DNA from: a bacterium
Lineage (GTDB): Bacteria; UBA10199; 2-02-FULL-44-16; JAAZCA01
DNA length: 64,000 bases
Direction: 5' to 3'
NCBI GenBank assembly: GCA_021810905.1
Contig: JAJZQH010000005.1
Location: 1-64,000 of the forward strand
Part shown: piece by piece, positions 57,415 to 64,000 of the stretch
Numbering within the stretch: position 1 is the first letter of the stretch
How the letters are laid out: each line of letters begins with the position of its first letter
Notes under the pieces: generated by a model
The model's database searches: none
Told to the model about the DNA's origin: nothing
What the model saw: the letters and a program-made list of their open reading frames with translations, nothing else
Program-made: the position numbers and the translations under genes

Positions 57415-58632
57415 CTAATGCTGCATCAGCTGAGCGCCCAGCGCGATGTTCGCGGCTGTAAAATCGGCGCTTGCAGCGAATGGACCCGGCATGTCAGGCG
57501 TCTCGTCCATCGTAGCTTCCACGGCGTAATCGACCCCATCGTCAAAATAAACCGCGCGCGCAACCCTGGCGCGATCGAACTCATATGCGAGGATGTTGGT
57601 CGGCAGCGTGGGGGCCAGCACGCGGCATTGCAGAAAGATGTTCGCGAGCGAGTTCGCGACGTTGAGTATGGCGCTGCGGCCGCCGCCGGCTCCGCAACCG
57701 CGCACAGATAACACGGAGAGCAGCGCAAGGAAATTGCGCATCCTGAAGAGCTCGGCTGCAATTCCCCTGGTGGTATCGGTGGAGTCAAAGCTCCTGTCGG
57801 GATCGACCTGTGCAACGAGCGTCGGATCGGCTCCGCCGAACGAACTGCTCAGTATGCTTGAGTGCGCCGCCATCTCAAAAAACGGTATGCTCCCCTCGAT
57901 GCCGGGGATCGTGCCGAGCTCGCGCCGCATGCTGCTAAAATCCAGGGCGCTCGCGGATTCGTAGTACAGGGCAAGATACCCCATCTCAATGAAATCGGCG
58001 ATGTTGTGATGAGTGAATGCCCTGTTCCAATCGTAGGTCGGAAAGGCGAAGAGTGCGATCCGGGTCGGGTCGATTCCATGCAGGTTCTCGCGGTTTCGGA
58101 TGATCTCAGACGCTGTGCGCGTGTTGAGCCTCTCGGGAAATTCTATTCCCAGTTCGCGAAGGCGCATCACCATACGCGAATATTCCGTGCGCATATTTTC
58201 CGTTGGATTTTTTATGAGCGGAAGGACGTTGAAATTGAGTGCGAACGCCTCTTCGGCAAAGCCGCGATCCAGAGAGAGCGAATCGTGAGCATAATAATAC
58301 GCGCCGTGCCATCTTCCGATTGCGGCGAGTGTGATTTTCCGATCCTCCTTGAACTGGGGATCGACGTATCGATAGACGCGGCCGCAGCGCGCGACGGTCC
58401 TCTGCACGTAATCTCTGTTGAATCTCCTCTCGTCTCCCAGGAAGAGGCCCTCGAGATCCATATCCCCTGATATCGCGTAGTAGTCCTTCCACGCGGCTTG
58501 TGCGATACAAAGCTCTTCGGGCGTGCTGCAGAATTTCGCCGAAACGGCGACGCTCTGTCGCAGCCGATCCATGACGGAAATCCCTTCAGACCGTAGTTCA
58601 GGACGAGTAGATGTAGTTGCGATTGGCGGCAT
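57415..58632 (-). CDS. Cluster protein 4 (405 residues), unknown family
   Basis: I do not recognise this protein and see no convincing similarity to the three larger ones. It is mixed helical, with Tyr/Arg-rich segments (RWHGAYYYAHDSLSLDRGF, WNRAFTHHNIADFIEMGY) and a Gly-rich turn (SVRGCGAGGGRS). There is no signal peptide. ATG 58632 gives an N-terminus (MPPIATTSTRP) like the other cluster proteins, eight bases after the promoter-like box, thus leaderless. ATG 58572, with GAAGGGA upstream, would give 385 residues and a normal ribosome binding site. It is the first gene of the minus-strand cluster, 101 bases before giant gene 3. Confidence 0.72.
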   Translation of the reverse strand: MPPIATTSTRPELRSEGISVMDRLRQSVAVSAKFCSTPEELCIAQAAWKDYYAISGDMDLEGLFLGDERRFNRDYVQRTVARCGRVYRYVDPQFKEDRKITLAAIGRWHGAYYYAHDSLSLDRGFAEEAFALNFNVLPLIKNPTENMRTEYSRMVMRLRELGIEFPERLNTRTASEIIRNRENLHGIDPTRIALFAFPTYDWNRAFTHHNIADFIEMGYLALYYESASALDFSSMRRELGTIPGIEGSIPFFEMAAHSSILSSSFGGADPTLVAQVDPDRSFDSTDTTRGIAAELFRMRNFLALLSVLSVRGCGAGGGRSAILNVANSLANIFLQCRVLAPTLPTNILAYEFDRARVARAVYFDDGVDYAVEATMDETPDMPGPFAASADFTAANIALGAQLMQH

Positions 58633-58639
58633 TCACACC

Positions 58640-58667
58640 CTTATCGTCAGGATGCGCCGCGGGTTGC
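58640..58667 (-). promoter_or_regulatory. Shared promoter-like signal of cluster gene 4
   Basis: GCAAC (58667-58663), 17 bases, GATAAG (58645-58640), preceded by C. It precedes ATG 58632 by eight bases. An AT-rich block (GAAATATTTCTTTTTCT) lies directly upstream, which suits a promoter. Confidence 0.65.
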
Positions 58668-58733
58668 TAAGAAAAAGAAATATTTCAAAAATGACGTCAG
58701 ATACAGGTGCCAGGCAGCGATTGCCAGGCGCTC

Positions 58734-59957
58734 TTAAAACAAATCCCACGCGGAGATCAGTGCGGTATCATTCGCCAGCGGCGTATTCCTTTCGGTCGTA
58801 CAGATGATCCTCTTGAAACCGACGTTCAAACCTTTGAGCTTTTTGACCGCGGAGATGACATCGATGGACGGCGAACGCGCGAGCTTGATCTCAGCCGGCA
58901 GAAGCTTCGCCCCTTCATGGAGCAGATCGATTTCATCGCCGTCTTTCGTTCTCACGAAAAAGAGATTGGCATCGAGCCCGCGATGCCAAAAACTCTTGAT
59001 CGTTTCGGAAATCACCCATGTCTCGAAGAGCTTCCCGTTGAAGTGATGCTCCAACGCAGCTTCCCCATCGTGGATATTGAGCAGATACGAGAGAAGTCCG
59101 GTATCCAGAAAATATGCCTTCGGCGTCTTCACATACCTCTTCGTATGACCGCGGTAGTAGGGTCGCAACAGAAAGACCTGGTAGCTCCTCTCCATGACGG
59201 TCAGCCATTGGGCGATGGTCGGTTGTGTCACGCCAACCTCGCTGGCGAGGGCGTTGAGATTGAGGAGGTCGGCGCTGCGCACGGCCAGAAGCCTCATGAA
59301 TTTTTCAAACAAGCCCAAGTCTCTCACGCCGAGCTGACTTCGGACATCCCTCTCCAAATACGTCTGAATATAAGAGGAGTAAAAGGTTCTCCTGTCGAGA
59401 TCGGGATTCGTCCATATCTCCGGGCGATCGCCATTGACGATGAACCGAAAAATCTCGCTTAAAGTTCTCTTTGTCTCGAATGGCTCATCGACTGGAGCGA
59501 GGAGATACGGCGGGCGCTTGAACTCCTCATGAGCATCGTCGACCTCGGGCCTACTGAAGCCGAGCAGTTGAAGGATGGCCACACGGCCTGCGAGCGATTC
59601 GGAAACGTGCTCCATCATCGTGAAATTCTGCGAACCCGAGAGCCAATAATCACCGTTTGCGCTCCGCGCGCGCGTTCTCTTCTCATCGACGGCCATCTTG
59701 ATGTACGGCAGGATATTGGGCGCATATTGAAATTCGTCGATAAAGACCGGCGGCTGGAATTGATGAATAAATCCTTTCGGGTCCTCATTCGCAAATCGCC
59801 TCAATTGAAGATCATCGAGGGTGACAAAGGGGCGGTCTGGATCAAGCATTCTGAGGGTCGTCGTCTTTCCGGTCTGCCGGCTTCCCGTCAACATGACGAC
59901 CGGAAAGGTGTGTGTAGAATTGAGAATTATTTGTTCTATAAGCCTTTTCTTATACAT
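58734..59957 (-). CDS. AAA ATPase with DUF4143 C-terminal domain
   Basis: This 407-residue protein belongs to the AAA_14/DUF4143 family. The Walker A motif GSRQTGKTTTLRML, Walker B VFIDEFQYAPN and sensor-like WLSGSQNF are present. A winged-helix-like segment follows (LASEVGVTQPTIAQWLTVMERS), and the DUF4143 region ends with FVRTKDGDEIDLLHEGAKLLPAEIKLA, a nuclease-fold-like D-x-E-x-K pattern (DEIDLL...EIK). Roles are unproven, often in mobile or defence-like neighbourhoods. A sigma-70-type promoter lies seven bases upstream of ATG 59957. It separates the large-gene cluster from the divergent caspase-like gene. Confidence 0.88.
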   Translation of the reverse strand: MYKKRLIEQIILNSTHTFPVVMLTGSRQTGKTTTLRMLDPDRPFVTLDDLQLRRFANEDPKGFIHQFQPPVFIDEFQYAPNILPYIKMAVDEKRTRARSANGDYWLSGSQNFTMMEHVSESLAGRVAILQLLGFSRPEVDDAHEEFKRPPYLLAPVDEPFETKRTLSEIFRFIVNGDRPEIWTNPDLDRRTFYSSYIQTYLERDVRSQLGVRDLGLFEKFMRLLAVRSADLLNLNALASEVGVTQPTIAQWLTVMERSYQVFLLRPYYRGHTKRYVKTPKAYFLDTGLLSYLLNIHDGEAALEHHFNGKLFETWVISETIKSFWHRGLDANLFFVRTKDGDEIDLLHEGAKLLPAEIKLARSPSIDVISAVKKLKGLNVGFKRIICTTERNTPLANDTALISAWDLF

Positions 59958-59963
59958 ATGGCT

Positions 59964-59992
59964 ATTTTAAAGTAACAACTTGTTATTGTCAA
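59964..59992 (-). promoter_or_regulatory. Sigma-70-type promoter of the AAA/DUF4143 gene
   Basis: The minus strand reads TTGACA (59992-59987), 17 bases, TAAAAT (59969-59964). The -10 box ends seven bases before ATG 59957, so this message also appears leaderless. Confidence 0.75.
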
Positions 59993-60059
59993 AGTTATAT
60001 TTTGGAAAAAAAGGACGTCAATTCGCCATATGTATCGTTCTCTCTTTCGCTCAAACAGG

Positions 60060-60087
60060 GCAACTTCGTGTCGTTTCTGCCGATAAT
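60060..60087 (+). promoter_or_regulatory. Shared promoter-like signal of the caspase-like gene
   Basis: GCAAC (60060-60064), 17 bases, GATAAT (60082-60087), preceded by C. ATG 60094 follows seven bases after the downstream box. The match lies inside a frame that is open further upstream, so it could be a chance match in coding DNA if the protein begins earlier. Confidence 0.55.
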
Positions 60088-60093
60088 GAATAC

Positions 60094-62028
60094 ATGAGGC
60101 CTGTTGAGGCGTCTCGGCAGGGGGAGCGCGGCGGGGCTCGGGTCTCAACTGGGGAGGCGGAGAACGAGATGGGCGACGGAAGGGTCCAGCGATTTGCAGT
60201 CGTCATAGCAGGTACGGGACACGTCAACGATCTCGATCGCCTTGCGAGGGAAGGCTACGTCGTCTACGACGCTTCCGAAGGGGATTCGCGTGTCGCCCAT
60301 GCAAAACTCCACACTTCTTTTGATTCTGCCGGGGTCAACAAAATCGCGGATGCCCTTCTGGAGGCCAGGATCGATGATGATGACGAGCTGCTCATCTTCA
60401 CCTTTACGCACGGATCGAAAGAAACTATCTGTCTCAATGATGGATGCGTTCGATTCGATAACGACGCCTTCAAGAAACTCCTCTCCCTTCCGCATGGAAA
60501 GCGCACATTTGTCTTGAACCAATGCTTCAGTGGAAGCTGGATAAGGACGGCATCGGGGCCTCGCACTCTCTTCATGAGTTCCGGAACAGAGGACGAAGTG
60601 ACCTCCACTCGAGACCTCATCCATACCATTGTCAAACCGGACGAGGAGATAACGGACGCTGACCACAATGGCAGCGTCACGTGGCAGGAGCGATTCGGAC
60701 AATCGCTCATCAATGACTGGGGAGCGACGTCCACCTTTCTTGCTGGCGACGAATATGCCGACACGGGCATTGATGGAACGAGAGCGGAGCCTCCTCACTT
60801 TTCCACCTCCCTTCGTCGCGTGAGCACGGCGGATGATTACGAGAAAGAAATGGAAAACCTCCGGCCAGGAGACTTTGCCGTGGTCGCGGTGGATCCGTCC
60901 GCGGACTACGCGCAGAAGCTCGAGAGCCTCGCGAAAAAAACAGGCGGAAGAGCTCTCTTCATAGCCGTCTCCGGCATGAGCGCCGAAGACTCTCAGAAGG
61001 TGGATCTTCCTCCCGGCCAGGCGGTCTACGTCGTCGATTTTCGCGGGCTGAAGGCCGCCGTGGAGAACACGGCTGATCCGCTCAGCGAGCGTCCGAAGAT
61101 CTACGACGACATCGTCTCGCAGCGCGCTTACTGGGCCGACGGGATGTCCGTGCACCCGGATCTGACCAAAGGCCGCTTGCCAGAAAAATATGCTCAGGAT
61201 CCTTATTTTCGTCTCGACGTCGAACGCAGGGTGAGGCGATATTGGGCGAGGAAGATCGAAAAGGATCCGCAATTGAAATGGGATGCGATGCCGTTATGGC
61301 TTCTTGAGGATCAGACGTTCATTGCAAGGTACCGAGATGCGATAAAACGCTACTGGCTTCGTCTGAATCAGGACGAACCGCGATGGGCCTGGGAGAACAT
61401 GCCGACCTGGCTCCAAGGAGATCAGGAGATTGAGGCGACGTATCGAGACGCGATGAGACAGCGTTGGGAAAAGGCAGTCCCACCGTTTCGGGTGCATCTC
61501 CTGGATCTCTCGCTCGTTCGTTTCTGGAACATCGGCGCGCCCGATCATTCCATCAGCAGCACGGGCGTTGGAGGATCACTCGGTTTTTCGTTGTCACCTT
61601 TGCGCACTGGAACAGAGAGTTTGTCCACGCTGGGCATCTACGTCGGGGGCGTGGCAGCGATCAGTGGCGATGGGTCTGAAAGTTCTTCGGGCAGAGAGGA
61701 AATTTCGTTCCAGTACGCGGCGGCAAAATTAGGAATCCCTGGCGAGACCACGATCTCCGACCACCTGCTTTTCGGCGCGATGCCGTACGTGAGCGGAACG
61801 CACGTGAGCATGGAGAGGAACGATTTTACAGCAGGGAATGAAAAAATAAACTCCGAACGGATCTATTCCGGCAGCGCAGTAGCATGGGGCATCGACCTCT
61901 CGCTCAGATACTTTCTGCCACGGGAGGTCAGCAGCTACAACCTGGCCATCGGCTACGAGAGGATTGGCTCCCTGCGCGACGGGGGAAACATGCTGCGCGT
62001 GAGCATCGGGCCGCATCTGTCGTTCTAG
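60094..62028 (+). CDS. Caspase/legumain-like (clan CD) protease with 37-residue repeats and beta-barrel-like C-terminus
   Basis: From ATG 60094 this protein has 644 residues. A clan CD cysteine-protease domain is visible: FTFTHGSKE carries the catalytic His (106) and FVLNQCFSGSW the Cys (144). Three tandem 37-residue repeats follow (residues 344-454), with RYW at the start, P-x-WL in the middle and YRDA at the end. The last 190 residues are beta-rich, with alternating hydrophobics (GGSLGFSLSPL, LRYFLP, LRVSIGPHLSF) and a terminal Phe, like an outer-membrane barrel. The start is uncertain: the promoter-like box and N-terminal pattern support 60094, ATG 60169 has GGAGG-like sequence nearby, and a TTG near 59980 would add a signal-peptide-like segment. 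Confidence 0.75.
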   Translation: MRPVEASRQGERGGARVSTGEAENEMGDGRVQRFAVVIAGTGHVNDLDRLAREGYVVYDASEGDSRVAHAKLHTSFDSAGVNKIADALLEARIDDDDELLIFTFTHGSKETICLNDGCVRFDNDAFKKLLSLPHGKRTFVLNQCFSGSWIRTASGPRTLFMSSGTEDEVTSTRDLIHTIVKPDEEITDADHNGSVTWQERFGQSLINDWGATSTFLAGDEYADTGIDGTRAEPPHFSTSLRRVSTADDYEKEMENLRPGDFAVVAVDPSADYAQKLESLAKKTGGRALFIAVSGMSAEDSQKVDLPPGQAVYVVDFRGLKAAVENTADPLSERPKIYDDIVSQRAYWADGMSVHPDLTKGRLPEKYAQDPYFRLDVERRVRRYWARKIEKDPQLKWDAMPLWLLEDQTFIARYRDAIKRYWLRLNQDEPRWAWENMPTWLQGDQEIEATYRDAMRQRWEKAVPPFRVHLLDLSLVRFWNIGAPDHSISSTGVGGSLGFSLSPLRTGTESLSTLGIYVGGVAAISGDGSESSSGREEISFQYAAAKLGIPGETTISDHLLFGAMPYVSGTHVSMERNDFTAGNEKINSERIYSGSAVAWGIDLSLRYFLPREVSSYNLAIGYERIGSLRDGGNMLRVSIGPHLSF

Positions 62029-62039
62029 TTTTGAGCTCG

Positions 62040-63218
62040 TTATTTGGAATTTGGAGCTTGCTGGATCGGATAGCTCGCGTAAAACGTCGTTCCTGATTCC
62101 TCCGTGGATTCGAACCATACTCGCCCGTGCAGGTATCGCTCGCTGATCAGCCTTATGCTGTAGGTGCCAAGGCCGCGCTCCTTTGCCTTTGTGGAGAAGC
62201 CGCGCATGAATATGTGATGCCGCACGTCCTCGGTGATGGAGCCACTGTTGTGCACGCGGAATTCTACGGAACCGTCATTCCTTCTGCATCCCAGCGTTAT
62301 CACGTCCTGTTTCCCGCTTGCCTCCAGCGCGTTCTTCAGCATGTTTTCAATGACCCTTCGCAGCAGTTTCAGGTCGCTCTTGAACGCGATGTTCTCCGAG
62401 GCGGGATCGATTTCTATCGTCTTGTTCGCCCGCGCGCCATAGTCCTCATAGAGCGAGACGCATTCGCGCATGATAGATAACGATTCGACGGGCTCCATCC
62501 TCGCGACGAGCTGGTTGTTTTCCGCCCATATGAGGTTTCGCTGCGCCTCTATGTCGCTTATCAGTTTGCGCGTTGCACCGAAGATCCTGGCGCCTATACG
62601 ATCCTGCCCCTCTTTTTTTCCCTCCGCGAGCAGAGACGCCAGATTCCATATCACGCTGGAGGTGTTGAGCACGTCGTGAAAAAAGACCTGTTCCAGCGAT
62701 TGCATGCGCTTTCGGTCGCTTATATCCTTGATTATGAAGAGGACGAAATGTTCGTTTCCGATCAGAAGCGGCGCAGATGAAATACCCAGTTCCACGCTGC
62801 TTCCGTCTTTTTTCGTGATATGGCACTCCCTGACATCGACGTTGCCGTGGAGCCCTGCCTGTATCGCCCTCTGTGCTTCGCACACGGTGCAGGCGCGCGT
62901 TGTACCGCAGCCCGTGTCCGTCTCCCACGCGTGAACGCAGTCAAATATTTCGCCCGGACGGCGGCCGAGCACGGATTCCGGTTTTTTAAGTTCGAAATAT
63001 TTGAGAAGCGCTTTGTTCACGAATACGGCCTGCCGATTTACGTCCAGGATCATCACTATGTCGAAGAGCGAATCGAGTATCTCTTTCGTGGGGTGATTAT
63101 AGAATACGTTGTCGTAGAGGAGCTGGCTTCGGCCGCTTATCTCGTCGGCGTTGCTCCTGTCCAATGACGGTTCGTCGCCGTAATAAGATTCGAATTCCGG
63201 TGGGAGTTTATTGTTCAT
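62040..63218 (-). CDS. PAS-domain histidine kinase with four-Cys motif
   Basis: This 392-residue soluble sensor kinase has a PAS domain (residues about 45-170) that contains four Cys (94, 104, 110, 113) in the arrangement C-x9-C-x5-C-x2-C, which suggests a bound metal or cluster. The phospho-acceptor region is EQVFFHDVLNTSS (His181). An ATPase domain follows with NMLKNALEAS and RGFSTKAKERGLGTYSIRL. It lacks a membrane segment and a receiver domain, and no response regulator is in the window. The ATG overlaps the stop of the upstream epimerase gene (TAATG), with GAGGCG before it. Convergent with the caspase-like gene, 11 bases apart. Confidence 0.9.
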   Translation of the reverse strand: MNNKLPPEFESYYGDEPSLDRSNADEISGRSQLLYDNVFYNHPTKEILDSLFDIVMILDVNRQAVFVNKALLKYFELKKPESVLGRRPGEIFDCVHAWETDTGCGTTRACTVCEAQRAIQAGLHGNVDVRECHITKKDGSSVELGISSAPLLIGNEHFVLFIIKDISDRKRMQSLEQVFFHDVLNTSSVIWNLASLLAEGKKEGQDRIGARIFGATRKLISDIEAQRNLIWAENNQLVARMEPVESLSIMRECVSLYEDYGARANKTIEIDPASENIAFKSDLKLLRRVIENMLKNALEASGKQDVITLGCRRNDGSVEFRVHNSGSITEDVRHHIFMRGFSTKAKERGLGTYSIRLISERYLHGRVWFESTEESGTTFYASYPIQQAPNSK

Positions 63219-64000
63219 TATCCAAGCGCCTCCACGAGCCGCTTGATGCCCGACGTCAGATCGGTCGCGGGCTCCTCGCCCAGGATATTGCGGGCGAGTT
63301 CCACGTCGGCCACGGATCTTCTGATATCGCCTTCGCGCCAGGGCCTGAACTCAGGCCTCACGTCGCGGCGATACGCCTCTCTCAGGGCATCGATCAGATT
63401 GAGAATGCTCGTCTCCCGGCCCGTGCCGACGTTGATCGCGAGGCCTTTTCCGCAGGCGTCGGAGAGCGCCGCGCGCACGTTCGCGCGCGCGACGTCGCCC
63501 ACGAAGATAAAATCGCGGGTCTGATTGCCGTCGCCGTAGATCACGGGATTTTTCCCCGCGCAGATCGCCTCCGCAAACCTCGAGACGACCCCCGAGTATT
63601 CGGACGACGGGTCCTGTCTCGGACCGAAGACGTTGAAGTAGCGCAGACACACGGTCTCAAGGCCCCAGTACTTCGAGAACATCCTCGCGTGATATTCGTT
63701 GCATACTTTGGAGACCGCATAGGGGCTCTCTGGCCTGGGCAGCATATCCTCCCTGTTGGGCAGGCGGGATTCAGTGCCGTAGACCGCGGCCGAAGAGGCG
63801 AGCACGACGCGCTTTGCGCCGGCCTTCCTGGCCGCCGCGAGCACGTTGTAGGCGCCTCCGATGTTCGCCTCATTCGTCAGGAGCGGCTTGTTGTACGAAT
63901 CGAACGCGGATACGAAAGCCGCCTCGTGAAAGACATAATCCACGCCGTCCATCGCGGCCTCGATTTCGGCTGTTTGTCTTATATCGCCCTTTATGAATCT
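63218..64000 (-). CDS. NAD-dependent sugar-nucleotide epimerase/dehydratase (5' part beyond window)
   Basis: The last 260 codons of an extended SDR family protein are visible; its start lies beyond base 64000. Motifs are VFHEAAFVS, VLASSAAVYG, the active-site YAVSK (in SPYAVSKVCNEYH), YFNVFGPRQDP, YGDGNQTRDFIFVGDVA and NVGTGRETSIL. This is the pattern of UDP-glucose 4-epimerase-like enzymes, which act on NDP-sugars for surface polysaccharide. The exact substrate cannot be told. Its stop overlaps the histidine kinase start, so the two are translated from one message. Confidence 0.92.
   Translation of the reverse strand, partial: RFIKGDIRQTAEIEAAMDGVDYVFHEAAFVSAFDSYNKPLLTNEANIGGAYNVLAAARKAGAKRVVLASSAAVYGTESRLPNREDMLPRPESPYAVSKVCNEYHARMFSKYWGLETVCLRYFNVFGPRQDPSSEYSGVVSRFAEAICAGKNPVIYGDGNQTRDFIFVGDVARANVRAALSDACGKGLAINVGTGRETSILNLIDALREAYRRDVRPEFRPWREGDIRRSVADVELARNILGEEPATDLTSGIKRLVEALG

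Noticed and set aside
59980-60093. Upstream TTG start for the caspase-like protein that adds a signal-peptide-like segment
   Set aside because: No ribosome binding site, a non-ATG start, and a promoter-like box inside it. Not chosen as the start but kept as an open conflict among the findings.

Overview
The window reads as a chromosomal stretch of a Gram-negative, didermic bacterium with moderately high GC. The envelope evidence is an Mla-type lipid transport set, at least seven lipobox lipoproteins and a C-terminal beta-barrel-like domain. The gene mix (ATP citrate lyase, PrkA-YeaH-SpoVR, TIG/propeller, FN3/FG-GAP and thrombospondin-3 type surface proteins, Cys-PAS histidine kinase, many extragenic palindromes) suggests a deltaproteobacterium-like or related candidate lineage. 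That placement is inference only. No rRNA, tRNA, CRISPR array, transposase or phage gene was recognised.

Layout. 1-1.1 kb: remains of a YhcG/DUF1016 gene that has lost its nuclease core. 1.2-4.4 kb: the two ATP citrate lyase subunits, separated by a dispersed palindrome. 4.5-6.1 kb (minus): yggS and a ferredoxin-nitroreductase. 6.2-9.5 kb: a lipoprotein and mlaE-mlaF-mlaD. 9.5-14.4 kb: prkA-yeaH-spoVR. 14.4-19.1 kb (minus): an EF-hand/HEAAH metallopeptidase-like protein, a polyprenyl diphosphate synthase and a lipoprotein. 19.4-21.5 kb: an LL-diaminopimelate aminotransferase-like gene, a Cys-containing small protein and a small membrane protein. 21.6-24.1 kb (minus): a zinc/manganese-type ABC importer. 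24.2-27.7 kb: a lipoprotein, a B12-binding radical SAM protein and ychF. 27.9-35.2 kb: an island of exported surface proteins. 35.4-38.4 kb: rimO and a polysaccharide pyruvyl transferase family protein. 38.4-58.6 kb (minus): four very large or unusual genes. 58.7-64 kb: an AAA/DUF4143 ATPase, a caspase/legumain-like protease, a histidine kinase and a truncated sugar epimerase.

The most unusual part is the 20 kb cluster of genes for proteins of 405, 1104, 2850 and 2289 residues, together with the divergent caspase-like gene. Three of the four proteins are paralogues. They share a central helical part and a domain of about 150 residues, followed by zero, one or two copies of a C-terminal module of roughly 460 residues. 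All five genes carry the same promoter-like signal at exact spacing, GCAAC-N17-GA(T/C)AA, with C always just before the GA. This looks like one regulon read by an alternative sigma factor. The five proteins also begin with a similar short Pro/Ser/Gly-rich stretch and lack an obvious signal peptide when started at the position the promoter suggests. I do not recognise the system.

A second theme is extragenic repeats. At least six intergenic gaps hold degenerate 7-9 base tandem repeats, usually followed by an inverted copy. The unit sequence differs from gap to gap while the layout stays the same. One three-hairpin element has inserted in frame into the 2289-residue gene, and two palindromes lie in the YhcG remnant.
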